Positions 11,565 to 21,604 of a stretch of DNA of 64,000 nt are shown one piece after another; the first letter of the stretch is position 1, and the number at the start of each line of letters is the position of its first letter. The notes beneath the pieces were generated by a model that made no database searches, was not told the DNA's origin, and was given only the letters and a program-made list of their open reading frames with translations. The position numbers and the translations under genes are program-made. Source of the DNA: Tigriopus japonicus (Eukaryota; Arthropoda; Copepoda; Harpacticoida; Harpacticidae); contig CM021315.1 in the NCBI GenBank assembly GCA_010645155.1, positions 7,329,034 through 7,393,033 of the forward strand, written 5' to 3'.

Positions 11565-12024
11565 TGATTTATCGCTTTTTAGAAATAACGATCTTAGTAG
11601 GCAATCAAACCTAAGCCTATTGTACAACTACATTATTTGTCATGTCCTTCCATTACCGTAACTTAAGTTTCTTTAGTTTTGATGTTTCTTGGTTGCATGC
11701 AATGAGATTGTTTAGTCAGGTTTAGGATGCTATTGTTAAGGCCAAGATGGAGAAAAAACTCTGAGGCTCTGCACATATTTTTTCATGGTGCTGAGAAAGT
11801 TTGATTGCAAATGGAAGCTTTTTTTGACCAAATCAGAATTTGATCTTGACACTAAATATTCTTTCAATAGTTACTAGATTTTCAAAACCTAAAATTTTCT
11901 TTACAATTTGTCAATTTGGGCCAAAATCGTAAATAAAAAGTGCAAATAAACGGGAAAAGTACAAAAAGGCAAAAAATGGGTTTGTGTTAACAAAAATCTT
12001 TTTACACTATTTGCCTGTCCCTAC
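11565..12024. mobile_element. family A element, truncated copy
   Basis: It matches the right-hand half of the 3053-4432 copy (TCTTAGTAGGCAATCAAACC..., then GTAAATAAAAAGTGCAAATA and the terminal ACACTATTTGCCTGTCCCTA). The left part is missing and the mariner relic lies where it would be. Confidence 0.6.
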
Positions 12025-12630
12025 TGATGTTTCACTAATTCTGCCAAACGCTGTATGTGACAAAATAACGCCAAATTAAAGATGAAATAGGAGAATTTAT
12101 TTGCACACTCCAATCATTTTAAGGACAAAAAGCCCAAGCAGTGATGAAAAATCAAAGATGCTGTAAAAGGAAGCAGGACTGTCAAATTCATGGTAGAAAT
12201 GGCTCAGTAGAGTCTATAGTTCTATAGGTGGTTCCGATCTTTTTGTACGTAAGTTCGTAATTTTGCACAAGTGGTAGTAGTTGAATCGACTAACACATCG
12301 ACTAAAATATCCACTTCATGCCACGCCCACGACTCAAAAATCTCAAAACAGGGCCAGTATGGCTAATGCTTGAAACGAGTTTACGGATGTTTGGCTTTGG
12401 GTTAGAAATTGACCATGTTGTCTATAACCGAGACACTTGGTTGCCCTCCCTCTCTTCTCAAAATGAACAACTCGCCATCAGAGCAAGCCTTCTTAAGAAA
12501 GCAAAGTTAAGCTTCAATCAAAGAGAAAAATGACAATCAGCGCCATTAAGAGAATTAGCCCCTGTTTTGGCTCCATCTAGTGGCAATTTTTGTAACCTTC
12601 AATCAAAATTCTTCATAATAAGAAAACCTA

Positions 12631-12938
12631 GTCATAGACCAACACCACTTTCGTCCAAAATTAAGGCCGAAATTTCGATTTCGGTTATGCCTACCAAAAC
12701 TGAAATTAGAAAAACACTGTAAATGATGGAATTAAACAACAAAATTGAAGATTTTTTATTTATCCAAAAACCTATGTAATATAAATTTTCCGATTTCGAA
12801 AATTTCAGCGATTTAAATTTTGAATGTGAATTTTGCATAAATATGATTTTGGAGTCTGCTTTCGGTTTCTGTTAAGCGCTCTTTCAGCCAAAACTTTCGG
12901 TTTCAGTTAAGAGGCCTTTTGATCCATCAATATTAATC
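12631..12938. mobile_element. family D hAT-like MITE, degenerate copy
   Basis: The left end TAGTCATAGACC and right end GATCCATCAATA are decayed versions of the TAGTGATGGACC termini of the intact copy at 52070-52317. The interior shares TTTCGGTTATGCCTACCAAAA and TTTCGGTT runs with it. No target duplication remains. Confidence 0.6.
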
Positions 12939-13055
12939 ATCCATCCTACTATCATCATATCCAAGTGGCATTCATAACATGATTCAGGGATGATTGTATC
13001 AATCCAAATCATCACAAGTGTAAAGAATAATGATCATTTTGCCGTCCATTTGCAG

Positions 13056-13673
13056 CCCCATTCGTTCGAAGCCCAACGGTGGCAGGACCGGGCCCTGCTA
13101 GCGGAGAAGACCTTGGAGGAAGATCGTGTCAAGAGAGCTCTAGAGATGGAAAGGGCGGAAAGGGCGGAGAGAGCTCTTGAGGTGATAAGAGTAGAGAGAG
13201 CTCTTGAAGTGGAGAGGGTGGAGAGGGAAAAGCAGGCCCTGCTATTAGAGTGGACTGAGTGGGAAGCTCTAAGTAAAAGATATGGAGGTGGTGGACTGGT
13301 TGCCGCCCACGGAGGATAGGCGGCAACGGGCCACCCCCACCCCCCAAATCCCCCCATCACCTTACCTTTAACCCAAGTCCTCAAACCTGTGCCGCTGCCA
13401 TCATTTCAATGCCCACCAACTACTACTGAAGGCCACACGAGGCCCCAAGTATTGTCAACCCTACATCTAACATATCACTCAACCACCAAGGGCCCCATTT
13501 TAAACGAGGCCCATGCCTCAAGCTACCACCCATTACCCACAATCACCGTCATTGCCCATTATAAGCCCCCACCTGGAGCTCCCATCCAAACAGGGGCTCA
13601 AACAACGTCGCCAACCATGCAAGATCCTGAGCCATTTCCAATTTTAGTGTTAAATGATGACGATTTCCTGTAG
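13056..13673 (+). pseudogene. coiled-coil then proline-rich ORF, interrupted by one TAG
   Basis: A polypyrimidine tract and CAG (13038-13055) look like a splice acceptor. The following frame is open from CCC CAT TCG at 13056 to a TAG at 13317-13319. It encodes an Arg/Glu/Ala-rich segment with ERAERALE-type repeats (likely coiled coil), then KRYGGGG. The same frame stays open after the TAG for another 118 codons of Pro/Thr-rich sequence, ending EPFPILVLNDDDFL. This may be one exon with a nonsense change, or a true end followed by chance. Family unknown. Confidence 0.35.
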
Positions 13674-14780
13674 AATAATTTGCTTGTGAATGACCATGAC
13701 CTTCAATTGAATTCCAAATACCATGAAAATAAATTGATAAGAAAATAGTCCAAAGAAAAGCTTACAGTTGGGCTAATGGGAAATCAGGGAAATCAAACGA
13801 GACAAGGATGCCCGTAGTGCTCGATCTAGTTCGGTAAGAACTTGGACACGAGAGTAGATTATTGCTTTTATACTTTCAATTCAAAAATGCCTAAAGCAAA
13901 TTCACTTCAACTTGTCTGTTATCCATTTTTTGTTTCATTCAAGCCTATTTTTGGCTAAAACTTCCGTTTCAGCCATGGGCTCTTCCAGAACACCACCAAT
14001 TTCAAATTTCAAACCTCAATTGAAAATAAAATGTCCATCCCAGACTATTGAGGTACCATGTAGATGTGGTGAAATTTAAAATGTTTATTTAGGGTTGTAA
14101 GAGGCATTTGATTTGTGCGTCTAGTTATGATTTTTTAATGTGTTCAAAAAGATACTTCAGCAGAGCAAATTGGTAAAAACATTGATGACTTTCTAACAAA
14201 AGGTCAGATGTTTTGTGTATTCCAAGGTGTGCTAGCAAAGTTGACTTCGAGGCAACTTCAAGGCAGTTTCAGCCGTTTTGTTGATAGCATAAGCTTTCTT
14301 GAATCAGAAGTACACCAAGCAACTCATGAAAAAGAGAAGTGTACCACCGGTGCCAAGGTGCAACAAGTAGATACGTCAACAATTTTCCAACGCTATTCAT
14401 AGGTTTAGCGTGCACAAACATGTGCTAGTTCCATTGACTTCAAGTAAACTTCTAGCAAGTTGGGTCGCTATTTGGGCTTAGCATCAGGTTTGATTGATGA
14501 GAAGTTCTCCGAGAAGCACGCCTAGAGAAGAGCATTCCAACGTTGTGGAAGCACTCCCATTTGAATACTTCAACGCTGATCAATCGAACTGCAAGCGAAC
14601 TTCCTTCCAGTGTTTCCTGAAATTAGCTGCCAAAATTTGCATGCTCCTGTGAGATCAATCAACGTTTTGAGTTGAATGGAGTAATATGAAATAAAGAAGG
14701 AGAAATGTGGAATAGCTGAACTAGCGGGCAATTAGTGTTTCGAGAGGATGAATTTACGATCATAGATGTAGATGTTAAAG
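13674..14780. other. intergenic stretch, no supported gene
   Basis: There is a fragment of TTTCGGTT-type MITE sequence near 13950-13985 (AAAACTTCCGTTTCAGCC). A 64-codon ORF (14208-14402) has no recognisable features. Nothing else was seen. Confidence 0.3.
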
Positions 14781-14837
14781 CATCCATTATGCATTGTTTA
14801 GTATGCATTATGCATTTTCTCAAAAAGTATCTAGATA

Positions 14838-15149
14838 AGATACTTCTAGATACTTTTCTTCTTAATGCATAATGTCAAATTACTTGTGCATTATGCACAT
14901 TGAAAGTGGATACATTATGCATGTTGAGACTTGAGAGTGAACACATCATGCACATTGAGTGAGGAATCTGAGGATGCATTCATTATCCACTTTGAAGAAG
15001 GGTACATAATGTATCCACTCTCAATGTGCATAATGCGTCCACTCTCAAGTCTTAACATGTATAATGCATCCACTTTCAATGTGCATAATGCACAAATAAT
15101 TTGACATTATGCATAATGAAGAAAGAAGTAGAAGTCTAGAAGTATCTTA
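14838..15149. repeat. large imperfect palindrome with ATGCATAATG motifs
   Basis: The left arm (about 14838-14965) and right arm (about 15010-15149) are inverted copies of ~130 bp, centred near 14985. The shared string order is CTTCT, ATGCATAATGTCAAATTA, GTGCATTATGCACATTGAAA, then GACTTGAGAGTG. Short sub-units GTGGAT(A/G)CATTATG recur within each arm. No ORF. It probably belongs to a fold-back or MITE-like element with the next entry. Confidence 0.7.
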
Positions 15150-15445
15150 TATGGATACGTTTTGTGAAAAGTATTGAAGTATCTTAGCTAGATAATTTTT
15201 CGGGAAAGTATCTTAAAGTATCTTTATCTAGATACTTTTTTCGGTACAGTATCTTATAGTATCTTAATCAAGATACTTTTTTTCGGGAAAGTATCTTAAA
15301 CTATCTTTTTCTAGATACTTTTTCAGGAAAGTATCTTAAACTATCTTTTTCTAGATACTTTTTCAGGAAAGTATCTTAAACTATCTTTATCTAGATACTT
15401 TGCGGAAAATACTATTTTATCTAGATACTTTTTCAAAGTATCTTG
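15150..15445. repeat. AGTATCT / AGATACTTTTT tandem array
   Basis: Five to six units of about 50-55 bp, each with AAAGTATCTTAAA(C/G)TATCTTT followed by ATCTAGATACTTTTT. The same palindromic motif occurs at 14822-14850 left of the palindrome, so both flanks of that structure carry it. Confidence 0.7.
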
Positions 15446-15449
15446 AACA

Positions 15450-15600
15450 GGTCTGGTTGCCAGGTGGCCGAATTTGAAACCCGGTGGCCGAAACAAAAAA
15501 AAAATCTCTCGGCCACTTCCAAAAGTGGCCGAAAGTGGCCGAATTTCAAAGATAAGTGGCTGAGAGGCTTCCCTAGAACCTGGCAACTCTGGTCCTGTAC
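15450..15600. mobile_element. small MITE with GTTGCCAGGT ends
   Basis: About 150 bp. The left end CTGGTTGCCAGGTGGCCGAA and right end AACCTGGCAACTCTGG are inverted, with GTGGCCGAA and its complement repeated inside. CAGAGTTGCCAGGT-type ends are common in hAT MITEs, but no target duplication was resolved. Confidence 0.45.
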
Positions 15601-15689
15601 ATTTTAAACCAGTTCCCGGTTTTGTAATGACAACAAATATTACTCCCAATTATCCAGTTCTTGACATCTGAATTTCTGCAAACCAATTG

Positions 15690-17308
15690 CCAAATCCCTC
15701 TAGAGGGAGGATGCCTAAGGATCCACACTCATCCCTACTAATCCGAGAGTTTGGAGGTCCAAAATATGGGAGTACAATCCTGCGAACAAGAAATTGCTGT
15801 GCAAGCCTTGCTCTACATCAGTTCCATCTGATCGACGTTCCTCCGTCACCCAGCATTGCAGCACAAAAAAATATGTCAATGCCATTCAGAAGATGGCGAG
15901 AGGGGAGGTGGTGGCTAAGCAACAAGTTTTGCAGCTGGTGAATTCTCCGCAACCCAAGCATTCTCAGTTTGCTGTTGATCTCACCAAGTTCCTTGTGGCT
16001 ACCAACATTCCCGTTTCAAAGGTTAAGGATAAGGACTTTGCCCAGTTCCTGGAGTAATACACCCAAAAACCTCTTTCAAGTAGGCGAGTTGTCACCCATA
16101 TAATGGAGGACCAAAGCAAGGAATGCTTGGCTCAGGTTAAGAACCTACTCTTGGGCCAACATCTCTTTCTTGTTGTTGATGAAACCACTGACCAATTAGG
16201 ACGTGCAATGACTGCGGTTCTTGCTGGACCCCTGGATGGCCAATTCCTTGAAAGACTGTACCTGTGACTTGGTTGATGTTGGAACTGCCAACAACCAATC
16301 AATTCAGCAAGCTGTCATGTCAGCTCTCTACAATCTCCTTGGATCAGATCTTGACTTCAGCAAGGTTTTATTGTTCCTGACCGATGGAGCACCTTATTGT
16401 GTAAAAGCTGGGCGTGGTCTCAAGGAAATCTTCCCAAACTTGCTGCATGTGGTCTGTCTCTGTCACAATCTGCAAAGAGTGGCTGAGGAGGTTCGCCTCC
16501 ACTTCCCAAAGGTTGATTCTCTAATCTCGGATATCAAGAAAATCTTTGTTAAAGCTCCTCAAAGGAACATGAGTTGGCTCCTTCGCCAACTCATGCAATA
16601 TCCCTCTGCCCCCAGAACCATGTCTGACACGATGGGTCACCTGGATAAAGGCCAGTTTTTTTTACTGCAAACACCTGGAAGTTGTCTGCCAGTTTGTCTC
16701 TACTCTTGATGATGACAGCAGAGCCATTGTTTCTGCCAAGGAGCTTCTTGAGGACCCAGATATTCCTGGGCAATTGGCCTTCATCAAAGCCAATTTCTCC
16801 TTGCTGGTTAAGGCTATCACTGCCCTGGAAAAAAGGCTGCCCTTGATGGAAAGTATGCCTATAGTCGAAAAAGTCCGGGTCCAATTAAAGGTGGAGCCCT
16901 TCTCAAAAAAAAATTGAGGACTGTACTGGAGAAAAACCCCGACTTCCAAACCATGTGTGAAGTTAAAGCAATCCTTGACGGTACTTCAACAAGAACAAGT
17001 GCTAACTTGAGCCCCGAGATCATCGCCAAGTTGGCCAACGCGCCCATTACATCAGTGGATTGTGAACGAACTTTCAGCTCTCTCATTGACCTGATAACCC
17101 CCAAAAGGTCTAGGACGACTGAAGACCACTTAAAAGATCATATGATCATCAGATGGAATAAGGATATCCAGTAATTTAAAGAAAAGATACCTATAAAACT
17201 GTTTTAGAAAAATTGCATATTTTGCTTTTCTGGCACATATCTCCCTCTTTTTCTGCATATTTTATGTGCATATTTTGACATGTTTTATGCATATTTTGCC
17301 CATCTCTA
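15690..17308 (+). pseudogene. hAT transposase relic with 3' inverted repeat
   Basis: Pieces of one hAT transposase are spread over three frames. First comes a BED-like zinc-finger segment (LLCKPCSTSVPS...QHCSTKKY, near 15790-15880). Then a catalytic-core stretch follows (LFLVVDETTD near 16170; KVLLFLTDGAPYCVKAGRG and HVVCLCHNL at 16365-16470). Last is the C-terminal dimerisation domain (PITSVDCERTFSSLIDLITP, 17043-17102). Stops and frameshifts at about 16058, 16265 and 16640 break the gene. The right end TTGCCCATCTCTA (ending 17308) is a typical hAT terminus; the left terminus is missing. Confidence 0.8.
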
Positions 17309-17595
17309 ATCATGACTATTTCTCAAACATTTAATTTCTAGGACCATTGCTCTGTTATTGACATAAGTTAATTGTTTTAGATAAATCAAGAAGGCATAAC
17401 TTTTCACTCCGGCATTCGATTGGGCTGAAATTTGAAATACTTGTTATTCTCAATGCAAGCCCTGTCTCACTTGCAGAAGAACGCTAATGGTTCGTTTCTG
17501 CTGGAAATCATAATTCTCATTACTAGCCTCCCACTCCATGATCTCCGTGCTTCTTGGATCAATACAAGCAATTTCAGCACAAAGCGACAACCGTC

Positions 17596-17800
17596 TACTG
17601 ATGAGTTTCGAGTTGGATTTTTGGTCGAGTTTTGCCACTTTGGATTTTAAGGTCAAAAAGTTGACCCCCAACTAATCTTCTCAACTAGAGACGCCATAAA
17701 TTATGGCAGCACTGCCAACTCGAAATCCTAAAGTATAACTACTGATGAAACTCGAAATCGAACTAGTTCGATTGTTGCCAAATTGTCACAACACTCGCGT
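17596..17800. mobile_element. family C hAT-like MITE, partial copy
   Basis: It starts TACTGATGAGTTTCGAGTTGG and contains ATGGCAGCACTGCCAACTCG and GAACTAGTTCGATT, all found inverted in the intact copy at 26862-27167. The right side is rearranged, so only one terminus is clear. Confidence 0.6.
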
Positions 17801-18693
17801 ACAGGAAGGAACAGCATTTGAGATTTGTTGACAAGCCTCCAACGAGGACAGCTGACGAGCGGATTTTTGAAAACATGAGCTGTGCGCTTGCCAATTGAAC
17901 TATAGTTTTCGCCTATCTGTCCTCTGATTCTTTGACGTTGGAAATCCCAATTTTAAGTCTTGGACTTTGGTAGGTATATGTATAGGTATATATTGGGCCA
18001 AGATTTTTGAGTGTCGGGTTTAGGGTCGGGTCGGCGACTTTTCGGATCGAATTAAATCGGTTCGGAACTGAACTCAAAATTTTGCCTCCGGATCAGATCG
18101 GAGTCGAGCTCACAAATGCTTTAAAAAATTATAGATTATATTTATAGATAATTTATTAATAGATTAATTTAATGGTCATATTAGTAAATGAATTTCCAAC
18201 TTCATTGTGCCCATTTTCACGGTTTTAGGATCACTGAAAAGTTTTAGATATATGAATTTCTTTTAAAGTTAATGAGTTGGGTTTAGATAAAGCTGATGTC
18301 TTTAGGCCTATTGTTGCAGTTTTAAGCTCTAACGTTGCCGTATTTTTTGTCAAAAACTGCAATCAATTCGACGACAGTTGCCAAAAAGTTGCTATTTTCT
18401 TGTCACAAAATGTCAGTTCAAATGGCCAAATGTTAGGGACTGGAATCAAGTCTGATTTTTCATAGAGTTTTTTGGCCAAATGTTGCCAAATTAGTACTAG
18501 TTGTTTAGATTTTTGGGTCAAAAAACCTTCCACAAAAAGACCTTACGAACGGATGAAAACTGGTCAAGTTTGAAGAGCCCTCGCATTATTTTGAAGGATG
18601 CATCCTTTTTGACTAAAGCTCAATTTTGGCATAGCAACAAAATTTTGATTCTTTATAGTAGGTAGTGTCACAATTTTATTTCCTAACTTTTCA
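17801..18693. other. region upstream of the plus-strand winged-helix repeat gene
   Basis: Non-coding. A GTCGGGTCGG...GGATCGG patch at 18010-18110 resembles hAT MITE composition. A splice-acceptor-like TTTCCTAACTTTTCAG ends at 18694, 23 bases before the gene's first ATG, so part of this region may be a 5' UTR intron. Confidence 0.4.
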
Positions 18694-18717
18694 GCTTCAT
18701 TGGAATTTCTGGACACA

Positions 18718-20337
18718 ATGAAGCCAATTCCAGCGTTAGACTCTTTGTTGGAGAGCTTAATGCGCACTTGTTCCTTGACCGATGACAATCACGTTCCCTT
18801 GAAAGGTCATTGTTTACCTGAATTGAAAGTTATGTTCAAGATCCCTTGGGTATTCTCGGAAGCACCTGGTTTAGCCAACCACGGGATTACCAGCCAAGAA
18901 TCCTTGACTCGCTACATGAAATCCAATAGGAAAACCTACATTCGCTTTGAAAAATGTGTGTCAACGCGAAAGATCTATCGAAAGATTCCGAGTGAATTGG
19001 ATGCACTCATCGATTTCACCAAAATCTTGCACAAGCAAACAACCACAACACTGGAATCTCTTCAAGCCCTAATAGACGATGATAAAATTTTGAAACGTAG
19101 ATTGAGGAACACAACCAGTACACAAGAATTTCTTCGTCGCTATTCAGCCTTCTTTGGCTCTAAAACAAATGGATCAATCACGCCTTTGATTCATGCCAAG
19201 TATGAATGCGATTGCCTGAGACAATGCAACAAGAAAGTGGACTCTCTCGTTGTCATTAACAAAATCCGAAGGTACATCGAACAAATGGAGTCTTCGTCCA
19301 TCAAACTTTCCGATTTACTTGATCATTTGCGCAAAATCGGCTTCGATGTAAATGTGGCTGACCTTCGCAAATTTCTATTGCTCTTCTACAATCGAAACCT
19401 TGTATACAACTCCTCAAAGCCAAAACAGGTTCGAACAAAATCGGATCAACCTCTATCACAAATTGAAATCAACGAAATCATCGATGACGCTTTGAAAAAA
19501 TGGCCAGTATCTTTTCCCACCATTCAGGAGAAGTTAAATTGTGCCAATGTTTTCATTACCAATCATGCATTGAGGGCGATCATCGAGGGACATTTTCCCG
19601 ATTATTTCATGAAAGATGGACTTGTGTCCAAAGACTTTGGACAATGTTTGGCACCGGTACGAAAAATCTTGGGGAAGAAATGCATTATCTCTCTGACTGA
19701 ACTTCGAAATATGTTGGAATCTCGACGAATCGGACTACCAATACCAAAATTGATTGACTTGGTTGTCAGAAATCTTCGTGGACATTTCATCTACGAAGGA
19801 AAAATTTGTTTACCCACGTCCAAAGTGTCAGGAAAACTCGTGGCGAATTCTGTTTTGGACCACCTGAGTCTCATTTTGGAAGACCACTCCCGGATCTTGT
19901 TAGAGGATCTTGTCTCTAAGATGGCTTCAAGGGAAATCTTCATAACTGAAGAGAAGCTCAAAATGATCATTGAAAAGCATTCAACCATGTACAGATGTGA
20001 GAAGGACTGTGTTTGTCTGATTGATGATAAAACACGGGTGGTTAACCGTCGGAATGGTGATCCTCAGCCTTTGTGCAAAGTGGTGGCAAATTCGAATTTA
20101 TGGCAATTGAGCATGGGAAAGTATATTGGAGAACCAAAGAAAAGGGTCAAATCACAAATGAATTCAAACGTTCCAGAAGCTTATAGATACAAAGATTGGC
20201 CTGAAGGCCGATTCGACAAACTTCTCAAGGCAAATTTTGAAAATCGAGTTCGTCATCGTGACAAGGTTAACTTCAAACGAAACAAAGATCCAAAGAATAG
20301 TTTCCGAGTCGTTGGTAAGCCCAAAAATGGGAAATGA
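18718..20337 (+). CDS. tandem winged-helix-like repeat protein (paralogue 1)
   Basis: A single open frame of 539 codons, starting at ATG 18718 (MKPIPALDSLLESL). It carries about five repeats of ~55-60 residues: an amphipathic helix, a second helix after a Ser/Thr-Leu turn, a third helix, then a short beta-like strand pair ending in G. Clear examples are VRKILGKKCIISLTELRNML... (about 317-371) and VLDHLSLILEDHSRILLEDL... (about 378-437). The last repeat ends YRCEKDCVCL, and a basic tail (RVRHRDKVNFKRNK) closes the protein. The repeat resembles small winged-helix folds such as LOTUS/OST-HTH, but I cannot name the family. Poly(A) signals AATAAA lie at 20478 and 20552. It converges with its paralogue at 21572-23278. 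Nucleic-acid binding is inference only. Confidence 0.8.
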   Translation: MKPIPALDSLLESLMRTCSLTDDNHVPLKGHCLPELKVMFKIPWVFSEAPGLANHGITSQESLTRYMKSNRKTYIRFEKCVSTRKIYRKIPSELDALIDFTKILHKQTTTTLESLQALIDDDKILKRRLRNTTSTQEFLRRYSAFFGSKTNGSITPLIHAKYECDCLRQCNKKVDSLVVINKIRRYIEQMESSSIKLSDLLDHLRKIGFDVNVADLRKFLLLFYNRNLVYNSSKPKQVRTKSDQPLSQIEINEIIDDALKKWPVSFPTIQEKLNCANVFITNHALRAIIEGHFPDYFMKDGLVSKDFGQCLAPVRKILGKKCIISLTELRNMLESRRIGLPIPKLIDLVVRNLRGHFIYEGKICLPTSKVSGKLVANSVLDHLSLILEDHSRILLEDLVSKMASREIFITEEKLKMIIEKHSTMYRCEKDCVCLIDDKTRVVNRRNGDPQPLCKVVANSNLWQLSMGKYIGEPKKRVKSQMNSNVPEAYRYKDWPEGRFDKLLKANFENRVRHRDKVNFKRNKDPKNSFRVVGKPKNGK

Positions 20338-20743
20338 TGCAACCTCTTCTTCGGGAGTAATCTTCTTCAAACAATATAATATTTTCTTCTTAGTTCTATT
20401 GGGGAAGGGAACTTAATGTTGGAAATTCCACGTGATATATAACCTAAACATGAAACATTTCTTTCCTCCGAAGTGAAAATAAAAATTCAACGCTTTTTTT
20501 TGACGAGTTGGTTATTCGAAGGAAGATCCTACAAGATGTGACTGTTTTGTAAATAAAGAAATGCCTTAAAGATCAGGATTCATTACGGAATGAATCCAGG
20601 ATTATAACTCAATGGCTACTTACGGATACCATAATTCCTGAAGTCTAATAAATCCAAACGAATTGAAAACGATAGCCAAAATCAATGTAGGTAGAAAATT
20701 TGGACCGAAACAAAACTGACGATAAAAACGGCAAAAAAAGGGT

Positions 20744-21604
20744 TTACTCTATGATATTATTATTAGGTGACATGATAAAGACAAAAGGTGTCGAGACTAA
20801 AACTAGAACAATGCATTGGAAATGTGTGTTTGATAATCCCGACTCAAATTGACCAATTATTATATTCAGAAAATTAGCTACATAAATTAACTGACATTTA
20901 AAGGAATAAATGGTTGCATCATTATGGCAAATGTCGAAGCACAGTTGTTGACAAGCTTTATTGATACCGTTTCTCAAGGCACGGGATTTGTCACTTACGA
21001 CATTCATGGATTCTTCGACATCATTGATGTAACTTTGGAATTGTTTTTGGTTCACCAGATTAAGAGGTTCACGATAGATCAGATTGGTTTGGGTCTTCTA
21101 AACAAAATATTCTAATTAAGGTTCTAATCTTCCAAAGTAGCACATGCTTCACCAAGAAGGAATCTTTGGACAAGATGTTCGGAAATTTGAAATGATTTAG
21201 ATTACAAGGTTTCAACACAAGTTCAACAGCCTACTTCATCAACATCCTCATCCAAACGCCTTTGGAGGTACTTTTTGCTCTGGAAGGCTTTGAGTTTCTG
21301 ATAGAGTTGCATTGCTCTTGTAGAGGAACTCGGTTTTGTGGTTCTTTGCTTTGAGTCGGTGATAACATCTTCCATAGCGATTTTACTGTTGACTGAAAAG
21401 AAATAATGAAATTAAAATAAATGTCATATTTCAATTTATTCAATTTTAAACCTTTCAAAAGCTAATGTTTGGCATATTTCATATAATTTGCACCATTTTC
21501 AATTTTTTAATCTTTTTGGTTGGATTGTTCGTTTTTTGAACTCAACTGAAAACTCACCAAGACTTTTTCCTTTATTGCTCTTTTTGACCAACATGGTTTC
21601 CATT
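20744..21604 (-). CDS. splice-consistent exons downstream of paralogue 2
   Basis: Three minus-strand segments join in one frame with canonical sites. The first ends at 21558 (CTTG|GTGAGT). The second is 21392-21235 (TTTTCAG acceptor; GAA|GTAGGC donor). The third starts at 21097 (TTTGTTTAG acceptor) and stays open to 20744. Encoded pieces include RAMQLYQKLKAFQSKKYLQ, an acidic LDEDVDE, and a helical QFQSYINDVEESMNVVSDKS. The frame has an ATG at 21604 but differs from the frame in which paralogue 2 ends at 21572. It is either a small separate gene, an alternative 3' end of paralogue 2, or the result of an indel in paralogue 2. No family recognised. Confidence 0.45.
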
